Origin: DALYLB01 sp046154695
GTDB lineage: Bacteria; Acidobacteriota; Blastocatellia; RBC074
NCBI GenBank assembly: GCA_046154695.1
Contig: JBJXFI010000059.1
Span: 1 to 46,190 of the forward strand
DNA length: 46,190 bases
Direction of reading: 5' to 3'
Part shown: positions 32,785 to 45,956 of the stretch, piece after piece
Position numbering within the stretch: the first letter of the stretch is position 1
Layout: each line of letters begins with the position of its first letter
Program-made: the position numbers and the translations under genes
Notes under the pieces: model-generated
What the model saw: the letters and a program-made list of their open reading frames with translations, nothing else
Databases searched by the model: none
What the model was told of the DNA's origin: nothing

Positions 32785-33084
32785 ATGAACAGCGAACAGA
32801 TCAGCGTTATCGCATATCTCGAAATCAAGCCCGGCGCCGAAGAGGCGTTCCGGAAGGAGCTGGATGCGGTCATTGCCGCGACGAGGCGGGAGGAGGCCTG
32901 CATCAACTACGATTTTCATCAATCGGTCGATCAACCGACCCTCTTTGTCGCCTATGAGAACTGGACGAGCCGGGCCGGCCTCGACCAGCACGCGAAATCG
33001 GCGCATATCCAGACCTTCCGGAAGAACTGCGCGGAGATTTTCGCCAAACCCGTGGATATCAAGATCTGGAAGAAACTCGATTAA
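32785..33084 (+). CDS. Antibiotic biosynthesis monooxygenase (ABM)/YgiN-like protein
   Basis: The 99-residue protein has the ABM dimeric alpha-beta barrel pattern: ISVIAYLEIKPGAEEAFRKEL, then EEACINYDFHQSVDQPTLFVAYENW, then LDQHAKSAHIQTF. Members include quinol monooxygenases and heme-degrading enzymes; they often need no cofactor. There is no heme-site Asn/Trp set of the IsdG kind that I can identify, so a quinol monooxygenase-like role is likelier. It starts 39 bases after the DMT gene and ends 12 bases before argF. Confidence 0.88.
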   Translation: MNSEQISVIAYLEIKPGAEEAFRKELDAVIAATRREEACINYDFHQSVDQPTLFVAYENWTSRAGLDQHAKSAHIQTFRKNCAEIFAKPVDIKIWKKLD

Positions 33085-33096
33085 AAGGAGAAGACG

Positions 33097-34041
<945 letters not shown>

Positions 34042-35748
34042 GTGAACGACGACAAGAGCGAGAGCGCCCCGGCGCCGGAACCGCCTCGCCGATCGATTGC
34101 GCGGTCCGCGGGCATCGTTAGCATCGCGGTGATGGGCAGCCGGATTCTCGGGCTGGTTCGGGAGCAGGTCTTCGCCGCCTTCTTCGGCTCGGGATTCGCG
34201 ATGGATGCGTATCGGATCGCCTTCCGGATTCCGAATCTGCTGCGGGATCTGTTCGCGGAAGGGGCGCTCTCGTCGGCCTTCGTCGCGACGTTTTCGCGGA
34301 CGATCACGCTTCGCGGAGAGAAGGAGGCGTGGCGGCTGGCAAATCTGGTGAGCAACGCGCTCGTTGTGCTGCTGACGCTCATCGTTTTGCTGGGGATCGT
34401 GTTCGCGCCGCAGATCGTCGATGTGTTCATCGATCAGGGCCGCAACCTGAAGAGCGCGGGGAATGCCTCGCTGACGGTGCCGCTGGCGGTTACGATGACG
34501 CGGATTCTCTTTCCGTTCCTCCTGATGATCTCGCTGGCCGCTGTCGCGATGGGAGTGCTCAACACGAAGGAGCGGTATGGAGTTCCAGCCTCCGCCTCGA
34601 CGATGTTCAATGTGGGTTCGATCTTCGGCGGGCTGATCTGCGCCTCGCTGATGGCGCCGGAATATATCACGGCGACGCTGCGGGCGGCGCTGCACGGGCG
34701 GAAATTGCCTGAGGATATCGAGGGGGCCTCGGCGGCGATCATCGGAATGGCGATCGGCACATTGATTGGCGGGATGCTGCAATGGTTGATGCAGGTTCCC
34801 AGCCTTCGCGCCGTCGGGTACCGGTGGCAGCCGGTCCTCAGTCTCAAGGATGAGGGGATGCGGCAGGTGATGCGGCTGATGGCGCCGGCGATGATCGGGT
34901 CGGCGGCATTGCAGGTCAACATCGCCGTCAATACGGGCTTCGCGACCAGTCTCGGCGAGGGGGTCGTGTCCTGGCTCGACTATGCGTTCCGCCTGATCTA
35001 TCTGCCGATCGGGATGTTCGGGGTGGCGATCTCGACCGCGACGCTTCCGCTCACCTCCCGCGCCGCCGCGCTCGAGAATCTCGACGAGTTCAGGCGAACG
35101 GTCGCGCTCGCCTTGCGATTGACTCTTCTGATGACGATTCCATCGGCCGTCGGATTGATTGTGCTCAGCCGCCCGATCATCGCGCTCATCTATCAACACG
35201 GACGTTTTTCGGCCCACGACACCGAGCAGACCGCGATTGCGCTCGCCTGCAATGCCATCGGGTTGACGGCCTATTCCGCCGTGCGCGTCCTCGCGCCATC
35301 GTTTTACGCGCTCAAGGACACGCGCATCCCGATGATGGCGAGCCTGCTGTCGATCGTCACCAATTATGTCGTGGTGAAACTGCTGATCGATTCGATGGGG
35401 GCGGGGATTCGCGGCCTGGCGCTTGCGCTGCCGGCGGTCACGCTCGTCAATTTCGGCCTGCTCTTCTATTTCATGCGCCGCAAACTGGGCGGGCTCGAAG
35501 TCCGCAGCCTGCTCGCCACCTTCTTCAAGGTGCTGCTCGCCTCGCTCGTGATGGGAGCGATCTGCTGGTTTCTCAATCAGGAGATCGAATTGCGCCTCGG
35601 GACCGGGGGGACGGCGGCCCGGCTGGCCGCTGTCGGCGTTCCCGTCCTTGTCGGCATGGCGGTCTTTTTCGGGGCGGCGAGGTTGCTCCGTGTGCGCGAG
35701 ATGGAACAGTTCACGGCCTCGCTCCGCCGAAAGTTCCTGCGAAAGTAA
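34042..35748 (+). CDS. murJ: Lipid II flippase MurJ
   Basis: It flips lipid II across the inner membrane for peptidoglycan synthesis. The 568-residue product starts at GTG 34042, directly after the argF stop. Family motifs are GIVSIAVMGSRILGLVREQVFAAFFGSG, then AYRIAFRIPNLLRDLFAEGALSSAFV, and the later FPFLLMISLAAVAMGVLNT. About fourteen membrane helices are seen. The Arg residues in the first helices (SRILGLVRE and RIPNLLRDL) agree with the cavity arginines of MurJ. An extended soluble loop occurs near residues 215-240. It converges on the cytochrome peroxidase gene. Confidence 0.94.
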   Translation: MNDDKSESAPAPEPPRRSIARSAGIVSIAVMGSRILGLVREQVFAAFFGSGFAMDAYRIAFRIPNLLRDLFAEGALSSAFVATFSRTITLRGEKEAWRLANLVSNALVVLLTLIVLLGIVFAPQIVDVFIDQGRNLKSAGNASLTVPLAVTMTRILFPFLLMISLAAVAMGVLNTKERYGVPASASTMFNVGSIFGGLICASLMAPEYITATLRAALHGRKLPEDIEGASAAIIGMAIGTLIGGMLQWLMQVPSLRAVGYRWQPVLSLKDEGMRQVMRLMAPAMIGSAALQVNIAVNTGFATSLGEGVVSWLDYAFRLIYLPIGMFGVAISTATLPLTSRAAALENLDEFRRTVALALRLTLLMTIPSAVGLIVLSRPIIALIYQHGRFSAHDTEQTAIALACNAIGLTAYSAVRVLAPSFYALKDTRIPMMASLLSIVTNYVVVKLLIDSMGAGIRGLALALPAVTLVNFGLLFYFMRRKLGGLEVRSLLATFFKVLLASLVMGAICWFLNQEIELRLGTGGTAARLAAVGVPVLVGMAVFFGAARLLRVREMEQFTASLRRKFLRK

Positions 35749-35805
35749 AAGGGAGGCTGTCTCCTCTTTCGCGCCATCGCGTGAGTCCCTTCTCCCGCCT
35801 CGCCG

Positions 35806-36990
35806 CTATTCGCTTGTCCGCGCCACGCCCGCGGGGCAGCAGTGGGCCGGGAGCCGGCCCGTCAGCGATTCGAGAAAAGCCACCAGATCCATCTGCTCCT
35901 CCCCGGTCAGGGAGAGGGAGTTCAGGTCCCATTCGCGATTGATGTTCTGCCGGCCGCCGTCGTTATAGAACTTCACGACATCGGCCAGCGTTCGCGCGCT
36001 GCCGTCGTGAAAGTAGGGGGCGGTCAGGGCGATATTGCGCAGCGAGGGGGTGCGGAAGGCGCCGAGGTCGAAGACCTGATAGCTGAAGGCGATCCGGCCA
36101 AGTTCCTGTCCGCCCGGCTCCGCGGCCAGACGGTCGATCACCTCTTTGGCGCGGTCCGTCTCGACGACCTCATAGGCCTTTTTGGCGAGCCGTTCGAAAT
36201 TGGGGTGCCCGGCGGCCACACCCGTGTTGTGGTAATTGAAGTCGGTGAAGAGCGGCATCATCTCGTTGAACGTGTGGCAGCGCGAACAGCGGGCCTTGCC
36301 GCGAAAGAGCGCGAAGCCGCGTTTGGCCGCATCCCGCATGGCCGCCGGGTCGCCGGCCATGAACCGGTCGAACGGCGAATCGCCCGCAATCAGCGTCCGC
36401 TCGAAGGTCGCGAGGGCCTGGCCGACCAGCGCGATCGAGATCGCCCTGCCGAAGACGCGGCGAAACTCCTCGGGGTATTCGGGAATCCCGCGCAGCCGCG
36501 CGACCACCTCCTCATACGAGGCGTTGCCCATCTCCAGCGGATTGGTCAACGGCTGGATGGCCTGCTCTTCGAGCGTATCCGCGCGCCCGTCCCAGAATTG
36601 ACCGGCGTTGAACATCGTGTTGAGCAGCGTCGGCGAGTTTCGCGGCCCCTGCTTCCCGCCAATTCCCTCCGCGACGGCGCGGCCGTCGGCGAAGGCGAGC
36701 TCCGGTTTGTGGCACGTGGCGCAGGAGACCTTGCCGTCCGCCGAGAGCCGTCCATCGAAAAAGAGCTTTCGCCCGAGTTCGATCTTGGCGGCCGTCATCG
36801 GATTATCGCGCGGGACATAATAGTCCCAGGTGTCGGCGGGCAGGCCCAGCGGGATCGGATCCGTCGAAGATTGATGCTGCGCGCTGCGGCCGGGCGCGAG
36901 GCCGGCGAAGGCCGCGGCCGTGAACGCCGCAATGATTGCCCATCGCGGCAGCCTGACTCCGCGTCGTCCGGCGGGTGTCGATTCGAACAT
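35806..36990 (-). CDS. Diheme cytochrome c peroxidase (CcpA/MauG family)
   Basis: It reduces hydrogen peroxide with electrons from small cytochromes in the periplasm. The 394-residue product has a basic start and a hydrophobic signal (about 15-37). Two heme sites are present: CATCH at 90-94 and CSRCH at 235-239. DNPMTAAKIELGRKLFFDGRLS precedes the first (split at residues 62-83), and PFDRFMAGD and FRTPSLRNIALTAPYFHDG follow in family order. The distal part of the family also includes MauG, which modifies a partner protein; no methylamine dehydrogenase genes are seen, so a peroxidase role is likelier. The last residues, AHCCPAG, hold two extra cysteines. Confidence 0.93.
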   Translation of the reverse strand: MFESTPAGRRGVRLPRWAIIAAFTAAAFAGLAPGRSAQHQSSTDPIPLGLPADTWDYYVPRDNPMTAAKIELGRKLFFDGRLSADGKVSCATCHKPELAFADGRAVAEGIGGKQGPRNSPTLLNTMFNAGQFWDGRADTLEEQAIQPLTNPLEMGNASYEEVVARLRGIPEYPEEFRRVFGRAISIALVGQALATFERTLIAGDSPFDRFMAGDPAAMRDAAKRGFALFRGKARCSRCHTFNEMMPLFTDFNYHNTGVAAGHPNFERLAKKAYEVVETDRAKEVIDRLAAEPGGQELGRIAFSYQVFDLGAFRTPSLRNIALTAPYFHDGSARTLADVVKFYNDGGRQNINREWDLNSLSLTGEEQMDLVAFLESLTGRLPAHCCPAGVARTSE

Positions 36991-37023
36991 GCGTGCGCCC
37001 CTCCTCGGAAATCGGTTGGAACC

Positions 37024-37047
37024 CCGCCTGAAGGCGGAACTCCAAAC
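37024..37047. repeat. 24-base intergenic repeat, inverted copy of 32097-32120
   Basis: CCGCCTGAAGGCGGAACTCC and the four following bases match 32097-32120 exactly on the opposite strand. It occupies most of the 58-base gap between mgtE and the peroxidase gene. Confidence 0.75.
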
Positions 37048-37048
37048 A

Positions 37049-38410
<1,362 letters not shown>

Positions 38411-38414
38411 GGTT

Positions 38415-40916
38415 TCACTTCCTTCTCTCTTCCCAGTGCTGTTTCAGCTCGTTCATCAGGTCCACGAAGCGAAGATCGCAGCGCAGATTGTCCAACCGGC
38501 TGTTGTCCGCATACAGCGGATAGTTCTCATTCCCCAGCATGATCGCCTGTTTGATCCAGTCGATGGCCTCGCTTCGCATGTTCTCCATCGCGTAGAACGA
38601 GGCCAGCCAGATGGCAACGTCGTGATCGGCCGCGGCGACCTCCTTCACGCGCTCGGTGATCAGCGCGCGCGCCTTCTCGTGCCATTCCCGCCGGCTGTAA
38701 CACCAGGCCAGCAGCACCTGAACCGCGTCGAAATGCGGGTGATCCCGAAGCACCTCTTCGAGCAGCGTCTGGCATTCATCGATCCGATCCTGATTGAAAT
38801 AGGTCAGCGCCAGGAAGGTCTTCACCAGCGTATGCTCGGGCTCGACGGCCCGGGCCTTCTCGAACTCGTCGATCGCCTTGTCGTATTCGTGGCGATACGT
38901 GTATATCCGGCCGCGATTGTAGCTGGCGATGACGATGTCCCGCGGATTCAGCTCGAGCAGGCGATCGTACTGCCTTAACGCCTTGTCATAGAGCCCGTTC
39001 AGCCGGTAGAGCATTCCCGCGATGATGAAGACGGTCGGATCGTTCGGCGCTTCCCGGCGGACATTGGCCAGCGTGGCGAGCGCCTTGTCCTTCTCTCCGC
39101 GGTGCAGATAGACATAGACCATCTGCAACTGCGCGCCGGGGATGTCGGGATTGATCTCCAGCGCCCGCTGGAGCGCGGCCTCCGCGAGGTGGAAATAGTG
39201 ATGGCCGCCGTAGCCCTGTCCGTAATGCACATAGCAGCGCCCCAGCGCGTAATGCGCGCGGGCGAAGACGGGATCGAGCCGGATCGCCTCCTGAAACATC
39301 CTGACCGCCATTTCCAGATCGCTGTCGTCGAAGCTGTGCGAGATGTACTGAAACAGCACGTCCCGGCCGCGGAGATAGAACTCGTAGGCTTCGGGGTGGG
39401 TCGTCAGCGGTTTTTCGATCTTCTCCTGCTCTTCCTGCGTCAATTTCAGCCTGAGGCCGGCGATGATCCGTTCGACGATCGTGTCCTGGATCGTGATCAG
39501 GTCGCGCGCGTGGATGTCGATCTTTTCGCTCCAGAGGATCGCGCCCGTGTCGGTGTTGATGAGCTGTGTGGTGACGCGGAATCGATCGGGCGTCTTGATG
39601 AAATTGCCGGTCAGGACATGGTTCACGGCGAGCGCCTCGCCGACATGCCGGGGATCGGCATTCTGGCCCGTGAATTGCGCAATGTACTGGGAGGGGCGAA
39701 CGACGAGCTGGCGCAGGGGCGCGAGTTCCGTGATGATTCCGTCGGCCAGCGAGAATTCGTAAAAGTTGTCCTCCGCATTCCCGGAAAGGTTCTTGAACGG
39801 CAGAACGGCGATCGTCTGTTTGGTTTCATTGCCCCATGCCGGGGGGCGGGAGGTCGGGGAACTGGAGCCGGCGCTGCGATCCGCAGGGTTTTGACTCGCC
39901 AGAGGGTCCGGCGGCAGGCTGCGAGTCGGAGACTGCCCGCCGCGAATCTTGCCGAAGACGCGCCCCAATGCGCCGGTCAGCCGCCAGGAATTGCGCGATC
40001 GCTGAGGCGGAACCAGCGTTGCTGAAACCTCGGTCGGGATGATCCCGGACTCCGAGGAGATCGCCCGCATCATGCTCTTCAGGGCTTCCCGCAACTCCAT
40101 CATCGAATCGAACCGGTTGCGCGGCTTCTTGGCCAGCGCCCGATCCAGGATCGCCTGCAATTCGTCCGGGGCCCGCGGGTTGAGATCCGCCATCGGATCG
40201 GGATCCTCGCTGGTCACCGCGTGAAGGACCTCGATGCGGTTGTCCCCCTTGAACGGCTGGCGTCCCGTGAGCATCTCGTAAAGCACGACGCCCACACTGA
40301 AGATATCCGTCCGGTGATCGACCCGCTCTCCCGTCGCCTGTTCCGGCGAGCCGTAGCCGAGCGTGCCATACGGCACGCCGATCTCGGTCATGGATCTGTC
40401 CGCATCGGCACCGGGCAATTCGCCCTCTTCGCCCGCGAGCATCTTGGCCAGGCCGAAATCGAGCACCTTGACCTGCCCCTGATCGTTGACGATCACGTTG
40501 TTCGGCTTGATATCCCGGTGAACGATTCCGCGCGCATGCGCGGCGGCGATCGCGTCCGCGACCTGAATGGCGATCGAGAGCGCGCTCAAAATCTCCAGCG
40601 GCTGACCCGAGACGACCTGTTTCAGCGTCCGGCCCGGAATGAAGGGCATGACGATGTAACAGAGGCCGTCATTCTCGCCGATATCGTAGATTGCGCAGAT
40701 GTTCGGATGATCCAGCACCGAGGCCAGCCGCGCCTCCCGCTCGAATCGCCGGCGGGCATTCTGGCTCGCCGCCAGATCGGGAAGAAGAGTCTTGATCACC
40801 ACCGTGCGGTTGAGCCGCGTGTCCTCAGCCTTGTATGCCGTCGCCTGACCACCTTGTCCAAGCTGTTCGAGAATGCGGTAGTGAGAGATCGTTACGCCTG
40901 GTTTGAGCGGAGTCAT
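38415..40916 (-). CDS. Ser/Thr protein kinase with TolB-like domain and TPR repeats
   Basis: The 833-residue protein has a Hanks-type kinase domain (about 13-275): glycine-rich LGQGGQATAYKAED, Lys42, catalytic HRD at 133-135 (HRDIKPNN), DFG at 153-155, and activation-loop YGTLGYGSPEQ. A Pro/Ser-rich linker of about 100 residues follows. Then comes a domain of the adenylate-cyclase-associated TolB-like type (KQTIAVLPFKNLSGNAEDNF and later VLTGNFIKTPDRFRVTTQL), and finally about seven TPR units (about 540-800). No membrane helix is evident, so it is probably cytosolic. GAGGT precedes ATG 40916. It is coupled to mgtE, which suggests magnesium or envelope control by phosphorylation. Confidence 0.93.
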   Translation of the reverse strand: MTPLKPGVTISHYRILEQLGQGGQATAYKAEDTRLNRTVVIKTLLPDLAASQNARRRFEREARLASVLDHPNICAIYDIGENDGLCYIVMPFIPGRTLKQVVSGQPLEILSALSIAIQVADAIAAAHARGIVHRDIKPNNVIVNDQGQVKVLDFGLAKMLAGEEGELPGADADRSMTEIGVPYGTLGYGSPEQATGERVDHRTDIFSVGVVLYEMLTGRQPFKGDNRIEVLHAVTSEDPDPMADLNPRAPDELQAILDRALAKKPRNRFDSMMELREALKSMMRAISSESGIIPTEVSATLVPPQRSRNSWRLTGALGRVFGKIRGGQSPTRSLPPDPLASQNPADRSAGSSSPTSRPPAWGNETKQTIAVLPFKNLSGNAEDNFYEFSLADGIITELAPLRQLVVRPSQYIAQFTGQNADPRHVGEALAVNHVLTGNFIKTPDRFRVTTQLINTDTGAILWSEKIDIHARDLITIQDTIVERIIAGLRLKLTQEEQEKIEKPLTTHPEAYEFYLRGRDVLFQYISHSFDDSDLEMAVRMFQEAIRLDPVFARAHYALGRCYVHYGQGYGGHHYFHLAEAALQRALEINPDIPGAQLQMVYVYLHRGEKDKALATLANVRREAPNDPTVFIIAGMLYRLNGLYDKALRQYDRLLELNPRDIVIASYNRGRIYTYRHEYDKAIDEFEKARAVEPEHTLVKTFLALTYFNQDRIDECQTLLEEVLRDHPHFDAVQVLLAWCYSRREWHEKARALITERVKEVAAADHDVAIWLASFYAMENMRSEAIDWIKQAIMLGNENYPLYADNSRLDNLRCDLRFVDLMNELKQHWEERRK

Positions 40917-41063
40917 GGACGGAGACCTCGTGAAATCGGAAAGCGTGCTTTACATTGAATTGCGATTGAGACGGGCGCGCTCGATTCGCGCGGTATTTGC
41001 CCGGATGATTTGATCGAGAGAATCAAATCGTATGCTACTACCGAGGACCGAAGGCTTCAAGCT

Positions 41064-41513
41064 TCATTTCTCAACCAGAATCATGCCCGGTTGTTTTGAA
41101 ATCGGGAGCAGGATCATCCGGCCGCCGGCCGTTTGCCGCAGCGCATAGACCATGGCCGTGTGGCGTCCGGCCGGGAGGCGCAGGGCGCCGAGAGCGAATT
41201 CGAATCCATGATTGGGGGCCAATGTCACCCCCGCGGCGACCAGATCGTCGCGCCGCCGGTCGGCCCGGGTCGTCGCGGCGAATTGGCCGTCAAGGAAGAG
41301 CTGCACCTCGATCTGTTCGTTCGGGGACCGTGGATCGTTCACCCATCCCGAGAGGCGCTCCGGGCTCGCGACGTCCACCGCTCCCCGCAACTGCGGGTTG
41401 AAGGTCGAAAAGGCCGCCAGCGTCGCCACAACGCAGACAAGCAGAATTTCGGCGAAGGATTTGGCGATCACCGCGCGCACCATGCGCGGGGCGATGGATC
41501 GATCCGAATGCAA
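41064..41513 (-). CDS. Small exported protein with SGWxxDP beta-domain
   Basis: The start is TTG 41513 with GAGGGGG seven bases before it; the ATG at 41483 is the alternative. The 149-residue product has one membrane helix or signal (about 17-36). The rest matches a pattern often seen in acidobacterial exported proteins: RGAVDVASPERLSGWVNDP, then IEVQLFLDGQFAATTRADRRRDDL and HGFEFALGALRLPAGRHTAMVYAL, an Ig-like beta-sandwich. Function is unknown. It lies 12 bases after the stop of the phosphotransferase gene, so the two likely share a message. Confidence 0.72.
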   Translation of the reverse strand: MHSDRSIAPRMVRAVIAKSFAEILLVCVVATLAAFSTFNPQLRGAVDVASPERLSGWVNDPRSPNEQIEVQLFLDGQFAATTRADRRRDDLVAAGVTLAPNHGFEFALGALRLPAGRHTAMVYALRQTAGGRMILLPISKQPGMILVEK

Positions 41514-41525
41514 GAAGCGACCCCC

Positions 41526-42605
<1,080 letters not shown>

Positions 42606-42955
42606 ATGGCAATTCTCCCTGTTGGAGTCTTCTCGAAATCATTTTACCTGAAATCAATGACTTACAAGCACTCGCGCCGGGCAAAAAGATCGGATATTCA
42701 CGCACCCCCCGCAGCCCGGGAATTGCCGGATTCTACCTTGTAATATCAAACTCTGGGTTTGAAAATGCTCGATATGGAGCGAGCTGATCGGTCATTACTG
42801 TTGTCGTCTTTAAAGACCTTAACGATTCCAGCCCCAGACGCCACGAAGAAAACCTGGTGGGAATCCCCTTCAATTGGCTGTGAACTGTTTACGACGCGGA
42901 ACGGTTGGCATTCCGTGAATGGGGGGCGAGAGGTCACAGTATTTTCGTGCAATCG
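42606..42955. other. 350-base intergenic stretch
   Basis: Between the kinase-propeller stop and the phosphotransferase start. It is AT-richer than the genes. It should hold the promoter of the phosphotransferase gene, but no clear -35/-10 pair was picked out. Short frames on both strands look like chance. Confidence 0.4.
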
Positions 42956-45871
42956 TCATTGAGTCTTGGGCAGCAGCGAGGTCCAGTTGAGCACGACGGT
43001 GAAAGGCACAGTGGCGGGATTTTGCCCCGGCTCTTCAACGCTGATCTTCAAGAGAAACTTCTGGCCGTCCCGCGTAACGTTGAAGTAATCAGGCCGCCCC
43101 TTAATGCCTTTTAGATCAAACAGCGCCCTGGGATTACCGGCCTCGAATGTCGCGCCGGTCTTGACCTCCACGGCCATCATTTTTCCGTCGGGGGCGACGT
43201 ATAACACCTCCTTGCCGTCGCGCCTCCATCTGCTCGATGTTGCTTGGGCGACACCGCTGTTTGATATCTGATATTCGACGCCATTAGAAGGGAACGCCTG
43301 CACGTACAATTCTATCTGCCCTGACTTGTCGGATATATAAGAGATCCATTTGGCGTCCGGAGAAAAGCGAGCATGCACCTCAATGTAGGGAGTCACTAAA
43401 TATGGATATGGCTTTCGCTCCTTATCGTCTGGCAATATCCATAAATCGTACCTTGTTTTCGGGTGTATCTGATTGAAAATGATGTCGCCAGCCACGGACC
43501 AGTCACTGGCAAATTTCCAATACCGATCCTGGAGCAGTAACTCATCCTGGCCGGCGCTGTCTAAAGGCTTATTATAAAGGTCGGAACTGTATTCCGTTCC
43601 CCGTGATGAACTCCATACGATTCGACGCCCATCCGCCGACCAGACGGGGTCCTCGTCTGGTCGAGCGTTGTCAGTAAAGCGAGTTTTAGCGCCCCTTACC
43701 AGATCGAGCAGCCAGATATCATTATTGGCTGCCTCAGAATCCCCCCGAGCCAACGCGATCCGCTTTTCGTCAGGCGAGAGCCTTGGAACCAGGAATCCGC
43801 CAGATACTTTGACGATTTCTGGTGAACCAATCTTTTCTAATAGAGTGCCTGATCGATCGAACCAGGCAAGTTGTTGCTTGTTAATTCCGCCGATTGTTTG
43901 ATAGGTTAGCACCCCATTTTCTGAAACAGTGACGCTTCCAGGTTTAACTCTATCAGCGAGGTGGACCGGTACGCCTGTGAGCCGCCGTTCGGCAAAATCG
44001 AACGGATGAGCCAGCAGCATACCCTCACGCACGAAGAATATATACCCCTTGCCCTCAGGTGTTGCCGAGTAAGCTGTTCTCGAATACTCGGCGTCCATGA
44101 GACGTCTGTTTTCCTGCCCATCGATCGAAGCCACATAAATTCCACTCCCTTCATGGGAACCCGTACGGGAATATAAGAAGTGGCGCCCATCTGGTAACAG
44201 GGCGAGATAACCGACCCAACCTACTGGGAATTGAAGTTTCTCAACTGAACCACCCTCAGCGGCCACACGATAAAGGCCATATTCCAGTGCTAGGAAGAGA
44301 ATCAAGCCATTACGACCCCAGTTGGTTCCCTGGCTTGCTATCCCCTGAGCGTCACAAATCGTTATCGGTGATCCGCCGGAAAGAGGGGCTTTTTTAAGTT
44401 TGTTTTGCGTGAAAAAACCGATTTGCCGGCTGTCGGGCGACCAGAAAGGAAATTTTGCATCATCTGTGCCCGGCAGTGCCTTCGCTTCGATCGAATCGAT
44501 GGCGCGCACCCAAAGCATCGACTTGCCATCAATTGCGGCAACGAAAGCCAGGTGGCGTCCGTCGGGCGAAATGGCTGGATGATCAAAAGCCGTCGCTTTT
44601 TCAGGCGGAGGAATGGAGAACCGGACAGTTGCGATTTCCGCCGGCGCGCGGCGGAAATACGCGAGCAGGGCGATGGCGACCAGCAGCAGAATAACAATCC
44701 CGCCCCACGCCAGCCTTTCGTGGCGTGTCATGCGCCCTCTCGCCATTTCTTTTCCTGTCGCAGGTTCAGGCGAGGTTTTGGGCTGTGAGCCCGATTGCGT
44801 CGACAGGGATTCGAGGGCGAAGCCGAGGTCGCTTGCGGATTGAAACCGCCGTTCCGGTTCCTTCTCCAGGCATCGCCGGACGATCCGTTCAAACTGCGCC
44901 GGCACCTTTTCATTGAGCTTGGAGAGTTCCGGCGGCTCTGCTTTGACAATCGCGGCCATTGCCTCGGCCGCCGACTCGCCCTGAAACGGTCTCTGCCCGC
45001 TCAGCATTTCGTAGAGCATGACGCCGAACGAAAAGAGATCCGAGCGATGATCGGCATTTTGTCCCCGTACCTGCTCCGGAGACATATATCCGACGGTTCC
45101 CATCACGAATCCCGGCCCGGTCAACGGTTTCTTTGTCGAGGCTTCGAGATCCATTCCCCCGCTTGCATGTTCGGGCTTCAGTTTCGCCAGCCCGAAATCG
45201 AGCACTTTGACCAGTCCATCCGATCTCACCATGACGTTTTCCGGTTTGATGTCGCGATGGATGATCCCGGCCGCGTGCGCCGCCGCCAGTGCGCCGGCGA
45301 TCTGGGTAGAGATCTTCAGCGCCTCAGGCAGGCTCATCCGGCTGGATTCCATTCGCCGTCGTAGCGTCTGTCCGTCGATCAGCTCAGTAACGATGAATCG
45401 CGCTTCCTCGACCCGGCCGATTTCGTGAATGGTGATGATGTTGGGATGATTGAGCGATGAGGCGGCCCGGGCTTCCTGCTCGAAGCGCCGAACCCGGTCG
45501 GGATCTCTCATGAATTGCGGCGGCAAAATCTTGATCGCCACCTGGCGCTTGAGACTGGTATCCTTCGCCAGATAGACCCTGCCCATTCCTCCCGCGCCCA
45601 GCAATGAGTCGATACGATAATGACTGAGGGTTTGCCCGATGATCGAATCATTGTCCTCGGGGGGCAGCGCTTCGGCTCGGATCAGATGATGAAAGCCGGC
45701 GGTCTTCTCGTCAGCGGCGGCTTCATCCGCTAAAAGCAGCGACTCGACCTCACGTCGCAATTCAGAATCTTCGCCGCAGGCCTGATCGAGAAACGAAGTT
45801 CGCTTCGCGGGCGCGCAATCGAGCGCGGCCTCGAAGATCCGTTCTATCTGTTGCCATCGTTCAGGAGTCAT
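42956..45871 (-). CDS. Ser/Thr protein kinase with transmembrane helix and TolB-type beta-propeller
   Basis: The 971-residue protein opens with a helical segment (1-75) common in acidobacterial kinases (MTPERWQQIERIFEAAL). The kinase domain spans about 85-350: LGAGGMGRVYLAKD, Lys114, HRD at 205-207 (HRDIKPENVM), DFG at 225-227, and GTVGYMSPEQVRG. A membrane helix lies at about 394-411 (GGIVILLLVAIALLAYF). The C-terminal 540 residues are PD40/WD40-like propeller repeats (HPAISPDGRHLAFVA, FWSPDSRQIGFF, FSPDAKWISYIS). The propeller probably lies outside the cytoplasm and senses a ligand or binds a partner. The DNA of the propeller part (about 42960-44350) is clearly more AT-rich than that of the kinase part. 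Confidence 0.94.
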   Translation of the reverse strand: MTPERWQQIERIFEAALDCAPAKRTSFLDQACGEDSELRREVESLLLADEAAADEKTAGFHHLIRAEALPPEDNDSIIGQTLSHYRIDSLLGAGGMGRVYLAKDTSLKRQVAIKILPPQFMRDPDRVRRFEQEARAASSLNHPNIITIHEIGRVEEARFIVTELIDGQTLRRRMESSRMSLPEALKISTQIAGALAAAHAAGIIHRDIKPENVMVRSDGLVKVLDFGLAKLKPEHASGGMDLEASTKKPLTGPGFVMGTVGYMSPEQVRGQNADHRSDLFSFGVMLYEMLSGQRPFQGESAAEAMAAIVKAEPPELSKLNEKVPAQFERIVRRCLEKEPERRFQSASDLGFALESLSTQSGSQPKTSPEPATGKEMARGRMTRHERLAWGGIVILLLVAIALLAYFRRAPAEIATVRFSIPPPEKATAFDHPAISPDGRHLAFVAAIDGKSMLWVRAIDSIEAKALPGTDDAKFPFWSPDSRQIGFFTQNKLKKAPLSGGSPITICDAQGIASQGTNWGRNGLILFLALEYGLYRVAAEGGSVEKLQFPVGWVGYLALLPDGRHFLYSRTGSHEGSGIYVASIDGQENRRLMDAEYSRTAYSATPEGKGYIFFVREGMLLAHPFDFAERRLTGVPVHLADRVKPGSVTVSENGVLTYQTIGGINKQQLAWFDRSGTLLEKIGSPEIVKVSGGFLVPRLSPDEKRIALARGDSEAANNDIWLLDLVRGAKTRFTDNARPDEDPVWSADGRRIVWSSSRGTEYSSDLYNKPLDSAGQDELLLQDRYWKFASDWSVAGDIIFNQIHPKTRYDLWILPDDKERKPYPYLVTPYIEVHARFSPDAKWISYISDKSGQIELYVQAFPSNGVEYQISNSGVAQATSSRWRRDGKEVLYVAPDGKMMAVEVKTGATFEAGNPRALFDLKGIKGRPDYFNVTRDGQKFLLKISVEEPGQNPATVPFTVVLNWTSLLPKTQ

Positions 45872-45956
45872 GGCCAGGTACGAGGAATGATGTTTTCCAC
45901 ATCAGGCCCGAAAACATTTGGACAGGCCGTGATGAAATCAAAGGGGCGCGGCTCTC
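45872..45956. other. Upstream region of the kinase-propeller gene
   Basis: Eighty-five bases between the kinase start and a MITE-like repeat. It must contain the promoter or connect to one across the repeat. No clear box was found. Confidence 0.3.
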
